Assembly (NCBI GenBank): GCA_052400685.1
Contig: JBQTGJ010000001.1
Length of the DNA: 64,000 bases
Origin: CAZHHH01 sp052400685
Lineage (GTDB): Bacteria; Bacteroidota; Bacteroidia; Bacteroidales; Marinilabiliaceae
Strand: one strand, 5' to 3'
Part shown: one piece after another, positions 17,150 to 26,239 of the stretch
Layout: the number at the start of each line of letters is the position of its first letter
How positions within the stretch are numbered: position 1 is the stretch's first letter
Program-made: the position numbers and the translations under genes
The notes under the pieces: model-generated
Database searches by the model: none
What the model saw: the letters and a program-made list of their open reading frames with translations, nothing else
Told to the model about the DNA's origin: nothing

Positions 17150-18616
17150 TTATTTTTCTCTTCGGGTGTTTAGCTCTTTTTCAAGCATAACCTCTTTTTC
17201 TTTGTTTATTTCGTAAAAAAACAGAGCTCCTATTGCAATAAAGAATGTTACTGCCGGATAGATACTCATGGTTAGCAGGATGCCGTTGATGGTCCCTGCT
17301 GATTGCATGGTAAGTTCGGGGCTGTACCCGTACGATGATAGAATAAGGGCAACCAAAGCGCCTCCAATACTAAGGCCGGCTTTTAAACCAAATAACATAG
17401 CCGAAAAAATAATGGCAGTTGCTCTTCGATTGTTTTTCCATTCAGAGAAATCGGCAACATCAGCTACCATGGCCCACAATAATGGAATAGTCAAGCCATA
17501 GAAGAATCCATGTATTATTTGAGTGATGAATACAAGACCGATGTTTTCTGGTGCAATAAAGTAAAACATGAGTTGGGCAATGGCTGAAATGGCCAAGGCT
17601 ACTCCAAAGAGGTCTCTTTTTCCGTATTTATCTGCTATTGGTTTCGAAAGGGCGATGGCTATAATCATCATGACGATGCCTGAGGCGTTGAACAGACTGA
17701 ACCCGGATGAGGCTGCGTCTTCGGGCCAATGGAAGCCGACCAGACCAATGCTGGTAAGAAGGCTGTTGAGACTGTTAATGACGTTATTGAAACCTATGTT
17801 GGTCAAAAAGCTGGCAAGTTCATGTTCGCTCAGATAATTCTCGAAATAGTAGATGTAGATGCCTCCTTTCATTGACAGGGTGATAAAGACAAAGATGGTT
17901 ACTGTTAGCATAACAATCCACGGCTTGTTTTTTACGAGATCGGTGAGGTCTTGCTTTACGCTGGTTTTTTGTTCTGCTGGCGGAAGAATTCTTTCTTTAG
18001 TGGTCAGAAATGTTATGATGAAGAAGATTATCCCGACTACGGCAAAGATCCCCATAACATTTTCAAATCCAACAGCTTTGTCGCCGTTACCTAATATTAA
18101 TACCAGCGGCAGCAGAATCACCTGAACGATGAATTGAGCGATGGTTACGGCTGTGAACCGATAAGAAGAGATACTGTTTCGTTCGGCCATATTACCTGTC
18201 AGTACACCACTAAGCGACGAATAAGGCAGGTTATTGGCCGAGTATATCATAACCAGTAGTATGTATGTGATTAGTGCATAGGCAATTTTACCTTGTGGGC
18301 TGAAGTCGGGGGTGCTAAAGGCCAACAGGGCGATAACACCAAAGGGTATCGAGGTCCATAAAATCCAGGGTCGGAATTTACCCCAGCGTGTGTTGGTGCG
18401 GTCTGCAATGATTCCCATTACCGGGTTGAAAAAAGCGCCAATCATACCGCCCGTAAAGATGATTACCGAAGCTGTGTGAGCTGGTATTTTATATACATCG
18501 GTATAAAAATAGGCCAGAAATGTCATAAGGGTCTGGAATATCAGGTTAGCAGCAAGATCTCCCAAACTATAGCCAATTTTTTCCAGCACGGAAATTTTTT
18601 CTGTTGTATTTTTCAT
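17150..18616 (-). CDS. GPH-family sugar:cation symporter (MFS_2), probable xyloside transporter
   Basis: 488 residues with about 12 hydrophobic spans. The GPH (glycoside-pentoside-hexuronide) signature is clear: IGYSLGDLAANLIFQ near the N-terminus and IADRTNTRWGKFRPWI after the second span. It imports oligosaccharides or glycosides across the inner membrane with Na+ or H+. Placed directly upstream of GH10 and GH43 genes, it most likely takes up xylo-oligosaccharides. That substrate is inferred from neighbours, not from residues. First gene of the minus-strand group. Confidence 0.92.
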   Translation of the reverse strand: MKNTTEKISVLEKIGYSLGDLAANLIFQTLMTFLAYFYTDVYKIPAHTASVIIFTGGMIGAFFNPVMGIIADRTNTRWGKFRPWILWTSIPFGVIALLAFSTPDFSPQGKIAYALITYILLVMIYSANNLPYSSLSGVLTGNMAERNSISSYRFTAVTIAQFIVQVILLPLVLILGNGDKAVGFENVMGIFAVVGIIFFIITFLTTKERILPPAEQKTSVKQDLTDLVKNKPWIVMLTVTIFVFITLSMKGGIYIYYFENYLSEHELASFLTNIGFNNVINSLNSLLTSIGLVGFHWPEDAASSGFSLFNASGIVMMIIAIALSKPIADKYGKRDLFGVALAISAIAQLMFYFIAPENIGLVFITQIIHGFFYGLTIPLLWAMVADVADFSEWKNNRRATAIIFSAMLFGLKAGLSIGGALVALILSSYGYSPELTMQSAGTINGILLTMSIYPAVTFFIAIGALFFYEINKEKEVMLEKELNTRREK

Positions 18617-18949
18617 TTTTGTTGGTATTGTTTTTTTAATCTGGTTTCAGTGTAACTTATTATTATGGGTTGGTATTATTCCAAATCTAATAAGGATGAT
18701 TTGATGTTGGTTCTTTTTTGTTTTTTTTTACTCTATAAAAACAGATTTGTCTACTTTTTTAAAAATGATACCTCTTTTTCGGGATCGGGTGGTGTCTTTT
18801 GGATGTTTGTAATGGAAGCGCTGTTTAACGATTCATGTCAGGTTTTTATCGATTGAAGGTGTCAGCTTAACGAGAGTTTTTGTTCTGAATCGTATTTTCC
18901 CCTATTTTCCACCAAAGATTTGATTTGTTGTTGCGTTATCAGAAATATC
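18617..18949. other. Intergenic region between divergent transporter and protease genes
   Basis: 333 bases, very T-rich. A 63-codon frame (18665-18856) has no recognisable features and unusual composition (runs of F and L from T-tracts), and I judge it spurious. No clear promoter match, hairpin or dispersed-repeat copy was seen. Confidence 0.4.
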
Positions 18950-21457
18950 ATGAAGGATGTAAATAGGGGTTTTAGATGTGTTTTTTTATTTCTTATCGTT
19001 TCGGTAACTAATTGTTTGGGCCAGATTTCAACCGAACAGACACCTGCTAGCTTTGGTTTGTTAAAAGCAGGGACTGAGAGTATAATTCCAGCCCTCTCGT
19101 TTGATTCTTTGTCTGTTCCCGATTTGTTAAAAGCTGATGAACAGGCTGGTATAACTCACCGTATTGGGGTGGTTAAGGATACTGCCATTGACATTATTGC
19201 TGCGGGTTCTAATTTTTCTGTAGGGGATGTCGATGTTTGGCAGTATAAGGTTACGTGTCCGGATGCATTGTCTATAGGACTGTTTTTCTCTTCTTTTTTG
19301 ATTCCGGAAGGGGCTTCGTTATTTGTTTATAACGAAGATCACTCAAAGGTTTTAGGTGCTTTTACCAGCGAAAATCATAAATCCAACGATGTGTTTTCGG
19401 TGGGGCTTTTATCGGGAAACCATTTAATTATTGAGTATAATGAAGATAGTGGTGCTCCTTTTCATGGACAGCTTTATTTAGAAAATATTTCATTGGTGTA
19501 TCGCGCCATTAGCCAAAGCGATTATGTTGGGATAAATTGTGATGCCGGCCTCGACTGGCAGGTGGAGAAGCAGGCTGTTTGCCTTATGACATATAACAGT
19601 GGTCGTTATAGTTATTACTGTACGGGTGCATTGATGAATAATGTGAGGGAAGATAACCTGCCTTATTTTTTAAGTGCCAACCACTGCATTAGTACCGATG
19701 ATGAAGCACAGTCGCTTGTTGTTTATTTTAATTATGAAAACAGCAGCTGTGATGCTGATGATGCTTCAATGGATCAGTCTTTGTCGGGAGCCTCCCTAAG
19801 GGCTACGAGTAGCTATACCGATTTTACTTTACTTGAATTATCGGAGTTGCCTCCCGACGATTACAAACCTTATTATCTTGGGTGGGATGCCCGGTCGGAT
19901 TCACGATATACATCTACCACCTGTATTCATCATCCTGAGGGAATGGCTAAAAGTATCGCAATAGATCATGATGCGCCGGAGGTCTACACTTCAAAAATAT
20001 TGTGGGACGATAATAGCTTCTCTGCTGGAAGCACGCATTGGGAGGTTACCTATGATGTAGGTGCTGATGGTGGTGGCTCTTCCGGCTCGCCTTTATTTAA
20101 TCAGGACAAGCGAGTTATTGGACAGTTGCATGGTGGTGATGATGTCACATCTTATTTTGGCCGGTTCTCTTTGTCGTGGGATTATGGCAGTTCATCATCG
20201 GAGCGGCTGAAAGATTGGCTTGATCCGGATGATACGGGAACGCTGGCGTTGGATGGGAGTGATTCTAAGAATCCGCCAAATGCTGCTTTTTCATCGGATG
20301 TCGACTTGGCCTGTCTGGAAACACCGGTCTATTTTACCGATTTGAGTTCCGGTTCTCCTACATCCCGTTTGTGGACGATAACACCCAATACCTTTAGGTT
20401 CGAAGAGGGTACAGATGAGTTTTCGGCCAACCCGGTGGTTTCATTTCTTGCAGATGCTGACTATGACGTTACGTTGTTGGTGGCTAACGATTATGGCGAG
20501 GATACGGTTGTGCTAAATGATGCTGTTAAAGCAACGGCTGATCTTCCTGTGAATCTGGAGGTGGATGAAGATTCTTTTATTATTTGTGGTTCGGAATTAA
20601 ATAATTATAGTTTTACTGCTGAAGGGGCTGTTTATTATAACTATAGTACCACAGCGCCCGATTATGTCTCTTTGGATGCTTCGTATAATAGGGTGAGTCT
20701 TTCGCTGAATGACGAAGGTTCAAATGCGGGTTCATTTGATTTTTATCTGGTTGTTGACGGTTCTCATGGTCGTTGTGTTGCTTCTGATAGCGTATTATTG
20801 ACGTTGTCACAACCTGTAAATGATAATTACACCAACCCGGTTTCTTTGGATATTGGCTGGAATGGCTATTTTTCTAATTCGTGTGCTTCTGTCGAAGAAT
20901 CTGAGAGCTATCCCTCTCAATGGTTAAGTCGTTCTTATTCTCTAATAAGTGCATCTCCGCTTGAAAATACGGTATGGTTTACTTTTACGGGACCTGAAAC
21001 AGGTATGGTTTCGATCGTTTTGGAGGGGATAAATGGCAGGATGGCTGTCTATTCAGATTTGTATGATTTGATTGGTGAGGAATCTGGTATTTATTTGTCT
21101 TCGACACAACGTATTGACAATTTGACGGTTGAAGCCGGTGAAACTTATTGGCTACAGATAGATGGCATTGATGGAGCAGAAGGTGATTTTTCTATCTCTT
21201 TGTATTCCGATTTTACTAATGTATATCCAAATCCGTCAACCGGCCTGTTTCATGTTTTGATTGGAAATGCCGAAAACGGAGCACTCACGACATCGCTTTA
21301 TTCGATGGATGGAAAGCGTATCGTGAATAGCGATTATTCAGTTTCTGCTGCGGCAAACGTTTTGGACCTGAATTTATCCGGTTTACCCGCCGGTATTTAT
21401 TTGTTAAAAATGGAAATAGGTGGGGTGGTTTATGTAAAAAAACTTGTGAGAAAGTAG
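18950..21457 (+). CDS. Secreted lysyl-endopeptidase-like trypsin-fold serine protease with PKD and T9SS sorting domains
   Basis: 835 residues from ATG 18950. A ten-codon upstream extension from 18920 lies before a good signal peptide, so it is not used. After the signal (FLFLIVSVTNCLG) comes a pro-region to about 190. The protease domain has a full triad: His245 in SANHCI, Asp291 in SYTDFTLLEL and Ser378 in GGSSGSPLF. The Cys pattern (INCDAGLDW, YCTG, NHC) is that of Achromobacter protease I-like lysyl endopeptidases. A PKD-like domain follows (about 443-525), then an Ig-like/PPC-like region (to about 750). A C-terminal type IX sorting domain (VYPNPSTG...GIYLLKM..KKLVRK) closes the protein. 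It is probably exported by T9SS, and PorG is encoded about 9 kb away. Confidence 0.93.
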   Translation: MKDVNRGFRCVFLFLIVSVTNCLGQISTEQTPASFGLLKAGTESIIPALSFDSLSVPDLLKADEQAGITHRIGVVKDTAIDIIAAGSNFSVGDVDVWQYKVTCPDALSIGLFFSSFLIPEGASLFVYNEDHSKVLGAFTSENHKSNDVFSVGLLSGNHLIIEYNEDSGAPFHGQLYLENISLVYRAISQSDYVGINCDAGLDWQVEKQAVCLMTYNSGRYSYYCTGALMNNVREDNLPYFLSANHCISTDDEAQSLVVYFNYENSSCDADDASMDQSLSGASLRATSSYTDFTLLELSELPPDDYKPYYLGWDARSDSRYTSTTCIHHPEGMAKSIAIDHDAPEVYTSKILWDDNSFSAGSTHWEVTYDVGADGGGSSGSPLFNQDKRVIGQLHGGDDVTSYFGRFSLSWDYGSSSSERLKDWLDPDDTGTLALDGSDSKNPPNAAFSSDVDLACLETPVYFTDLSSGSPTSRLWTITPNTFRFEEGTDEFSANPVVSFLADADYDVTLLVANDYGEDTVVLNDAVKATADLPVNLEVDEDSFIICGSELNNYSFTAEGAVYYNYSTTAPDYVSLDASYNRVSLSLNDEGSNAGSFDFYLVVDGSHGRCVASDSVLLTLSQPVNDNYTNPVSLDIGWNGYFSNSCASVEESESYPSQWLSRSYSLISASPLENTVWFTFTGPETGMVSIVLEGINGRMAVYSDLYDLIGEESGIYLSSTQRIDNLTVEAGETYWLQIDGIDGAEGDFSISLYSDFTNVYPNPSTGLFHVLIGNAENGALTTSLYSMDGKRIVNSDYSVSAAANVLDLNLSGLPAGIYLLKMEIGGVVYVKKLVRK

Positions 21458-21496
21458 TTTTTAAGAACTGTTTCACAAGTTTTTTAGTGATTGTGT

Positions 21497-21530
21497 AAAA
21501 TCCGATGAATGGTTTTATCGGATTTTTATT
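21497..21530. terminator. Intrinsic terminator between convergent protease and hisIE genes
   Basis: AAAATCCGAT (21497-21506) pairs with ATCGGATTTT (21517-21526) around a 10-base loop, with T-rich sequence on both strands. It overlaps the hisIE stop codon (21526-21528) and probably serves both genes. Confidence 0.8.
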
Positions 21531-22125
21531 TGTGACGTTTTTTTAATTCGAGCGCCAAATCTTCAATTCTTAATCCTTTGTGTGTGAGCAGAACAATGAG
21601 GTGATACAGTAAGTCTGCGCCTTCGTATACGAAGTTTTCATCGTCGTTAGCCATGGCACCAACAATGGTTTCTACGGCTTCTTCCCCCACTTTTTGGGCG
21701 ATTCTTCGAATTCCTTTTTCAAACAGCGATGTGGTGTACGAACCTTCAGGCATTTCTACTTTACGTTGGTCTATGAAATCCTGTAACTCTTTGAGAAACA
21801 TGACAGGTTCTGCTTTGTTGGTCTCAGCCCAGCAAGTGTCGGCTCCGGTATGACAGGTTGGCCCGGCAGGATTACATTTAATTAACAGGGTGTCGTCGTC
21901 GCAGTCGGAAGAGATGCTTACTACGTGCAAAAAGTTGCCTGATTCTTCACCTTTGGTCCATAGTTTTTGTCGTGAGCGACTGAAGAAGGTAACTTTGCCT
22001 TCTTTTTGAGTTTTGTCCAGCGCTTCGCGATTCATATAGCCCAGCATAAGAACTTTGTTGGTTGTATTATCCTGTATGACGGCCGGAACTAATCCGTCAG
22101 ATGATTTTGAAAAGTCTATGTTCAT
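21526..22125 (-). CDS. hisIE: Bifunctional phosphoribosyl-AMP cyclohydrolase / phosphoribosyl-ATP pyrophosphatase
   Basis: 199 residues, a HisI-HisE fusion as usual in this phylum. The N-terminal cyclohydrolase half (about 1-105) shows YMNREAL, FFSRSRQKLWTKGEESGN, and the zinc and magnesium site in DCDDDTLL and CHTGADTCW. The C-terminal MazG-like pyrophosphatase half (about 108-199) shows SYTTSLFEKGIRRIAQKVGEEA and the acidic NDDENFVYEGADLLYHL. It catalyses steps 2 and 3 of His synthesis. It ends the hisH-A-F-IE run, 55 bases after hisF. Confidence 0.96.
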   Translation of the reverse strand: MNIDFSKSSDGLVPAVIQDNTTNKVLMLGYMNREALDKTQKEGKVTFFSRSRQKLWTKGEESGNFLHVVSISSDCDDDTLLIKCNPAGPTCHTGADTCWAETNKAEPVMFLKELQDFIDQRKVEMPEGSYTTSLFEKGIRRIAQKVGEEAVETIVGAMANDDENFVYEGADLLYHLIVLLTHKGLRIEDLALELKKRHK

Positions 22126-22180
22126 GTTTTCTAAATTTGAGAAACAACCGGTGTGTAAATGGGGTGTTTCAGTTGATTAT

Positions 22181-22939
22181 TTATCTTACTTCAATGCCTT
22201 CCTTGCGAAGATACTCTTTTAATGTGGGAATGGGAATTTCATTGTAGTGAAAAACACTGGCTGCCAGAGCGGCATCGGCTTTTCCCAGGGTAAAGGCATC
22301 GCGGAAATGGGCCATGGAGCCGGCTCCTCCGGAAGCTATTACCGGAATGGAAAGTTCGGTGCTGATGCGTGCCAGCGCCTCGTTGGCAAATCCTTGTTTC
22401 ACGCCATCGTGGTCCATACTGGTAAAGAGGATCTCCCCGGCGCCTCTGCTTTCTGCTTCTCTGGCCCATGAAAATAGTCGTTTTTCAGTTAATATCCGAC
22501 CTCCGTTAACTGTCACAGCCCAGTCGTTTCCTTTTGTTTCTTTTTTGGCATCAATGGCTACAACCACAAACTGATTACCAAAACTTTGTGCCATTTCGTC
22601 AATCAGTTCCGGTCTGCGTACGGCCGATGAGTTAATACTTATTTTATCGGCTCCGGCGTTCAGTAAGGCTTCTGCATCTTTTAATTCGCTGATGCCGCCG
22701 CCTACCGTAAACGGGATGTTGATGTGTCTGGCAATACGATGAACCAGGTCAATCAGTGTCTTCCGACCTTCGTGTGTGGCGGTGATGTCGAGAAAGACCA
22801 ACTCGTCGGCTCCTTGGTCGGCATACGCGGCAGCCAGTTCCACAGGGTCACCAACGGTTTTCAGTTCCACAAATTTTATTCCTTTCACGGTCATGCCATC
22901 TTTAATGTCGAGGCATGGAATAATACGTTTTGCAAGCAT
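22181..22939 (-). CDS. hisF: Imidazole glycerol phosphate synthase, cyclase subunit
   Basis: 252 residues from ATG 22939. The frame extends to a TTG at 22987, but that codon coincides with a promoter -33 box. The start giving MLAKRIIPCLDIKDG matches the family. Catalytic Asp11 (CLDIKDG) and Asp130 (VVVAIDAKKE) are present, and TVGGGI, GADKISIN and ASGGAG form phosphate sites of the TIM barrel. With HisH it turns PRFAR plus ammonia into IGP and AICAR. Confidence 0.97.
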   Translation of the reverse strand: MLAKRIIPCLDIKDGMTVKGIKFVELKTVGDPVELAAAYADQGADELVFLDITATHEGRKTLIDLVHRIARHINIPFTVGGGISELKDAEALLNAGADKISINSSAVRRPELIDEMAQSFGNQFVVVAIDAKKETKGNDWAVTVNGGRILTEKRLFSWAREAESRGAGEILFTSMDHDGVKQGFANEALARISTELSIPVIASGGAGSMAHFRDAFTLGKADAALAASVFHYNEIPIPTLKEYLRKEGIEVR

Positions 22940-22956
22940 AGTCTTTTTGTTAAGTG

Positions 22957-22987
22957 CAAAAGTATTAGGCGCACTTACTTTTAACAA
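22957..22987 (-). promoter_or_regulatory. Predicted promoter for hisF-hisIE
   Basis: On the minus strand: TTG (22987-22985), a 20-base spacer, then TACTTTTG (22964-22957), a full match to the TAnnTTTG -7 consensus. The hisF ATG lies 17 bases further on. This would let hisF and hisIE be expressed separately from hisH-hisA. Confidence 0.55.
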
Positions 22988-23039
22988 TGTGTTTTTTTAA
23001 ATTTTCGGATGTCACTGTTGCATAGCCGGTTTTGAATTA

Positions 23040-23765
23040 TCATTGGAGATTTATTTTTGCCAGCTCGTCAAGAGTAATCCGTCCTTCATAAATGGCCTTC
23101 CCGAAAATGACGGCCGGTACGCCAGCCCCGGCCAATGCTTCAATGTCTTTGCGATGACTGACGCCACCACTGGCAATAAGATATAAATCCGGAAATTGTT
23201 CCCGTATTTCTTTGTACAGGTCAATGGCAGGGCCTTGCAACATTCCATCTTTGCTGATGTCGGTGCAAATAGTTTTGGTAATACCCAAACGGCTGTATTG
23301 ATTGAGAAAATCAAACAGGTCATGCGATGAGGTTTCCTGCCAGCCTGAAACGGCTATTTTTTTGTTTTTGACATCTGAACCCAGTATGATTTTATCTGCA
23401 CCATATTTCTTTATCCACCCGGCAAAGGTATCCGGATTTTTCACGGCGATGCTTCCACCTGTAACCATGCTGGCTCCGCATTCAAAGGCAATTCTCAGAT
23501 CGTCGGTCGTTTTTAATCCACCCCCAAAGTCAATGATGAGATTTGTTTTTGAAGCAATAGTTTCTAATACTTTGTGGTTTATGATATGGCCGGCTTTTGC
23601 GCCGTCCAGATCAACGACGTGAAGTCGTTTTATGCCATGTGCTTCGAATTGGAGGGCTACCTCGAGCGGGTTTTCGTTATAAATTTGTTTGGTAGTATAA
23701 TCGCCTTTACTGAGTCGTACGCATTTCCCCTCAATGAGGTCGATGGCCGGTATAAGTTCTATCAT
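23040..23765 (-). CDS. hisA: Phosphoribosylformimino-5-aminoimidazole carboxamide ribotide isomerase
   Basis: About 241 residues. Two starts are possible: ATG 23777 (adds MSQP) and ATG 23765, which gives the family-typical MIELIPAIDLIEG; I use the latter. It is a TIM barrel paralogous to HisF, with the catalytic aspartate in PAIDL, LHVVDLDGAK, IDFGGGLK, and the second aspartate in TDISKDGML, with SGGVSH as phosphate site. It isomerises ProFAR to PRFAR. It lies just after hisH. Confidence 0.95.
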   Translation of the reverse strand: MIELIPAIDLIEGKCVRLSKGDYTTKQIYNENPLEVALQFEAHGIKRLHVVDLDGAKAGHIINHKVLETIASKTNLIIDFGGGLKTTDDLRIAFECGASMVTGGSIAVKNPDTFAGWIKKYGADKIILGSDVKNKKIAVSGWQETSSHDLFDFLNQYSRLGITKTICTDISKDGMLQGPAIDLYKEIREQFPDLYLIASGGVSHRKDIEALAGAGVPAVIFGKAIYEGRITLDELAKINLQ

Positions 23766-23787
23766 TGGTTGTGACATAGCCGGTTGG

Positions 23788-24396
23788 TTATAATTTCAAA
23801 AAGTTTTGTAAAATCCGGTGTCCTACGGGCCCACTTTTTTCGGGGTGAAATTGGGTTGCAAAGAAATTATCTTGCTGGAGTGCCGAACTGTAGGGTAAAA
23901 TATAATTGGTGGTGGCCGCCGAACTTTTGCCCAATGGCACATAAAAACTGTGCACAAAATAGACGTATTGTCCTTCGAGTGAAGAATCGAAAAGATCACT
24001 TTTGAGATCAAAAATTTGGTTCCAGCCTATTTGCGGGATTTTTAGATTTAGTGGATTGGGCTGTGGCAGTTGAAATTTTTTTACAGGCTCGTCAAATATA
24101 TTAAGGCAATCAACCGCTCCTTCTTCACTGTGACGTCCCATCAATTGCATACCGAGGCAGATTCCCAAAACTGGTTGTTTGAGGGTTTTTATCACCTCGC
24201 CTATTCCCGATTGGTTTAGGTAATTCATGGTTGTACTTGCTTCGCCAACCCCCGGAAAAATAACTTTATCGGCTTGTCTTATTTTTGATTCATCGGCGGT
24301 TATTTCAGCCGTCTGTCCCAGTTGAACCAAGGCATTATTAACCGAACGGATATTACCTGCATTATATTTTATGATGACGATATTTTGTCTGGACAT
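23788..24396 (-). CDS. hisH: Imidazole glycerol phosphate synthase, glutamine amidotransferase subunit
   Basis: 202 residues. It supplies ammonia from glutamine to HisF. Triad: Cys80 in LGICLGMQLM, His184 and Glu186 in TQFHPEKSG. PGVGEAS is the oxyanion region. It heads a four-gene hisH-A-F-IE series. The early genes hisG, hisD, hisC and hisB are not next to it; purU is the upstream neighbour instead, so the pathway is split or the rest lies elsewhere. Confidence 0.96.
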   Translation of the reverse strand: MSRQNIVIIKYNAGNIRSVNNALVQLGQTAEITADESKIRQADKVIFPGVGEASTTMNYLNQSGIGEVIKTLKQPVLGICLGMQLMGRHSEEGAVDCLNIFDEPVKKFQLPQPNPLNLKIPQIGWNQIFDLKSDLFDSSLEGQYVYFVHSFYVPLGKSSAATTNYILPYSSALQQDNFFATQFHPEKSGPVGHRILQNFLKL

Positions 24397-24485
24397 CCTT
24401 TATGTTGATTAAATGATCATGATACCTAAAGATGTTTGTGTATCGTTTTGTTTAGTCGTGTGGCTTAAATGCCGTTCATTATTTG

Positions 24486-25355
24486 TTAATGGAAAATAAT
24501 GGTTTTGTTTTTGTATATCAAAGTTTTTCGCTCTACATGAGCCATTACAGCTCTCGACAAAACAATTTTTTCCACGTCGCGTCCTTTTTGAATGAGTCTG
24601 GCAATGCTGTCCTGGTGCGAAATGCGCGCAACATCCTGCTCTATAATGGGTCCGGCGTCCAGATCGGAGGTGACATAATGGCTGGTGGCCCCAATAATTT
24701 TTACCCCTCTGGCGTGTGCTGCATGATAGGGTTTGGCGCCTACAAAGGCCGGTAAAAAGGAATGGTGAATATTAATCACGTGCTCCGGGAAATTACTGAC
24801 AAACTCGGCCGATAATATTTGCATGTAACGAGCCAGTACTATAAAATCAATTTTATGTTCTTTTAGTATTTCCAGTTCTTTCTTTTCCTGCTCGGCTTTG
24901 TTGGCAGTTGTTATTGGTACATGCACAAATGTTATTCCAAATTTGCCAACCACGTCTTCCAGGTCGCGGTGGTTGCTTATTATTAATGGGATCTCTGCTT
25001 TTATGTCACCACTTTGATAACGCGCTAACAGGTCGAACAGGCAATGCGACATTTTTGAAACGAAAATGGCCATTCGGGGAATTTCATCTGAGAAATTTAG
25101 TTTCCAGATCATTTTACATGGAATGGCAATGGCATATTCAAATGCGGATGCAATTTGTTCGCGGGTGAGCTCAAAGCCTTCCAGTTCCCATTCAAGACGC
25201 ATGAAAAAACGCTTCTCGTCACGATCGGTGTGCTGGTCCAGTCCTACAATGTTGCCATTGTTACGGTGAATAAAATCGGTCACTCTTGCAACAATTCCCC
25301 TTTGATCGGGGCAATGAATTCTTAAAATAGCTGTGTCGCTATGATTTTTGTTCAT
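24486..25355 (-). CDS. purU: Formyltetrahydrofolate deformylase
   Basis: 289 residues. It hydrolyses 10-formyl-THF to THF and formate, which feeds formate to PurT-type purine synthesis or balances one-carbon pools. The N-terminal ACT domain (about 8-90; LRIHCPDQRGIVARVTDF) is the regulatory domain typical of PurU. The C-terminal formyltransferase domain carries IIISNH-like (LIISNHRDLE), FIVLARYMQIL, the catalytic INIHHSFLPAF, and the Asp in TSDLDAGPIIEQD. A TACTTTTG -7-like box lies about 20 bases before the ATG. It is separated from hisH by 89 bases. Confidence 0.94.
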   Translation of the reverse strand: MNKNHSDTAILRIHCPDQRGIVARVTDFIHRNNGNIVGLDQHTDRDEKRFFMRLEWELEGFELTREQIASAFEYAIAIPCKMIWKLNFSDEIPRMAIFVSKMSHCLFDLLARYQSGDIKAEIPLIISNHRDLEDVVGKFGITFVHVPITTANKAEQEKKELEILKEHKIDFIVLARYMQILSAEFVSNFPEHVINIHHSFLPAFVGAKPYHAAHARGVKIIGATSHYVTSDLDAGPIIEQDVARISHQDSIARLIQKGRDVEKIVLSRAVMAHVERKTLIYKNKTIIFH

Positions 25356-25432
25356 AATACATTATTAATTGTTTGCAAAAGTAGTTAAAAATCTCCGGGA
25401 TGTAAGTGAATTGCTCTTAAAACTATCAGGTT

Positions 25433-26239
25433 CTAATCTTCCAAAAAATAGGTCAGTGTTTTAAGAAATAAATCCTTTTGTTCGGCATGCACCCAATGTC
25501 CGGCATTGGGTATGGTCACAATTTGTGCTTGCGGAAAGTAACGTAGAATTGGCATGGTGTCTTCCTGTTTGATGTAAGGTGATTTTTCTCCTTTTATAAA
25601 CAGTACAGGTGCTGCGTTGAATTTTGTCTTTTCATCTAATTGCGAAAATCCGTCCATAATTTCCGGCAAATGATTTATTAATGCATCAATATTCAGCTGC
25701 CAGTAATAAGTGCCATTGCTGTTTCTTTTTACATTTTTAAGAAGAAATTGTCGCAATTGTTTAGCCGGAAAAACAGGTTTTAGTGCATCGTCCATTTCTT
25801 TACGACTACCCATTGTTTCTGGTTTGAGAGCTTTTAATGTCTTCAGTATCCTGAGATGGTCATTGGTTACTTCGGCATAATTGGTAAAGGTGCCGTAGTT
25901 TTTTGGTGCTATGTCAACCACCACCAGATGCTCAACGACTTCAGGGTGTTCCAGCGCCAGTCGCATCACCGTTTTTCCACCCATCGAATGCCCTATGAGT
26001 ATGACTTTGCCTTTGGTTTCGGTTTTTATGAGTTCATACAGGTCTTTGACTAAAACATCGTAATTGTGTTCTTCGCTGTGCGCACTGCGACCATGGTTTC
26101 GTTGGTCAGGTAACAAAATTCGGTATTTGTCACTAAGGGCTGATGCGACCGACAGCCAGTTGTCAGAAGCGCCATACAAGCCATGAACAATTATTACCTC
26201 ACGATTTCCGGTTCCTGTTTCGCGGTAATAAAGCTTCAT
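25433..26239 (-). CDS. Alpha/beta-fold hydrolase, YbfF-like esterase
   Basis: 268 residues. The oxyanion motif is HGLYGASDNW (19-28), the nucleophile elbow GHSMGGKT holds Ser85, and the acid residue probably sits in the GEKSPYI region. Catalytic His248 is in PNAGHWVHAEQ. It resembles the YbfF/BioH-like esterase group. The natural substrate is unknown. It overlaps pdxJ by one base (TAATG), so it is co-translated with PNP synthase; this pairing may be only operon economy. Confidence 0.9.
   Translation of the reverse strand: MKLYYRETGTGNREVIIVHGLYGASDNWLSVASALSDKYRILLPDQRNHGRSAHSEEHNYDVLVKDLYELIKTETKGKVILIGHSMGGKTVMRLALEHPEVVEHLVVVDIAPKNYGTFTNYAEVTNDHLRILKTLKALKPETMGSRKEMDDALKPVFPAKQLRQFLLKNVKRNSNGTYYWQLNIDALINHLPEIMDGFSQLDEKTKFNAAPVLFIKGEKSPYIKQEDTMPILRYFPQAQIVTIPNAGHWVHAEQKDLFLKTLTYFLED

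Noticed and set aside
18665..18856. 63-codon frame between GPH and protease genes
   Set aside because: T-tract-driven composition (many F and L), no recognisable motif, no ribosome-binding context, and it lies in a divergent promoter region.
22940..22987. Longer hisF starting at TTG 22987
   Set aside because: The TTG coincides with a promoter -33 box, and the family starts at MLAKRIIPCLD.
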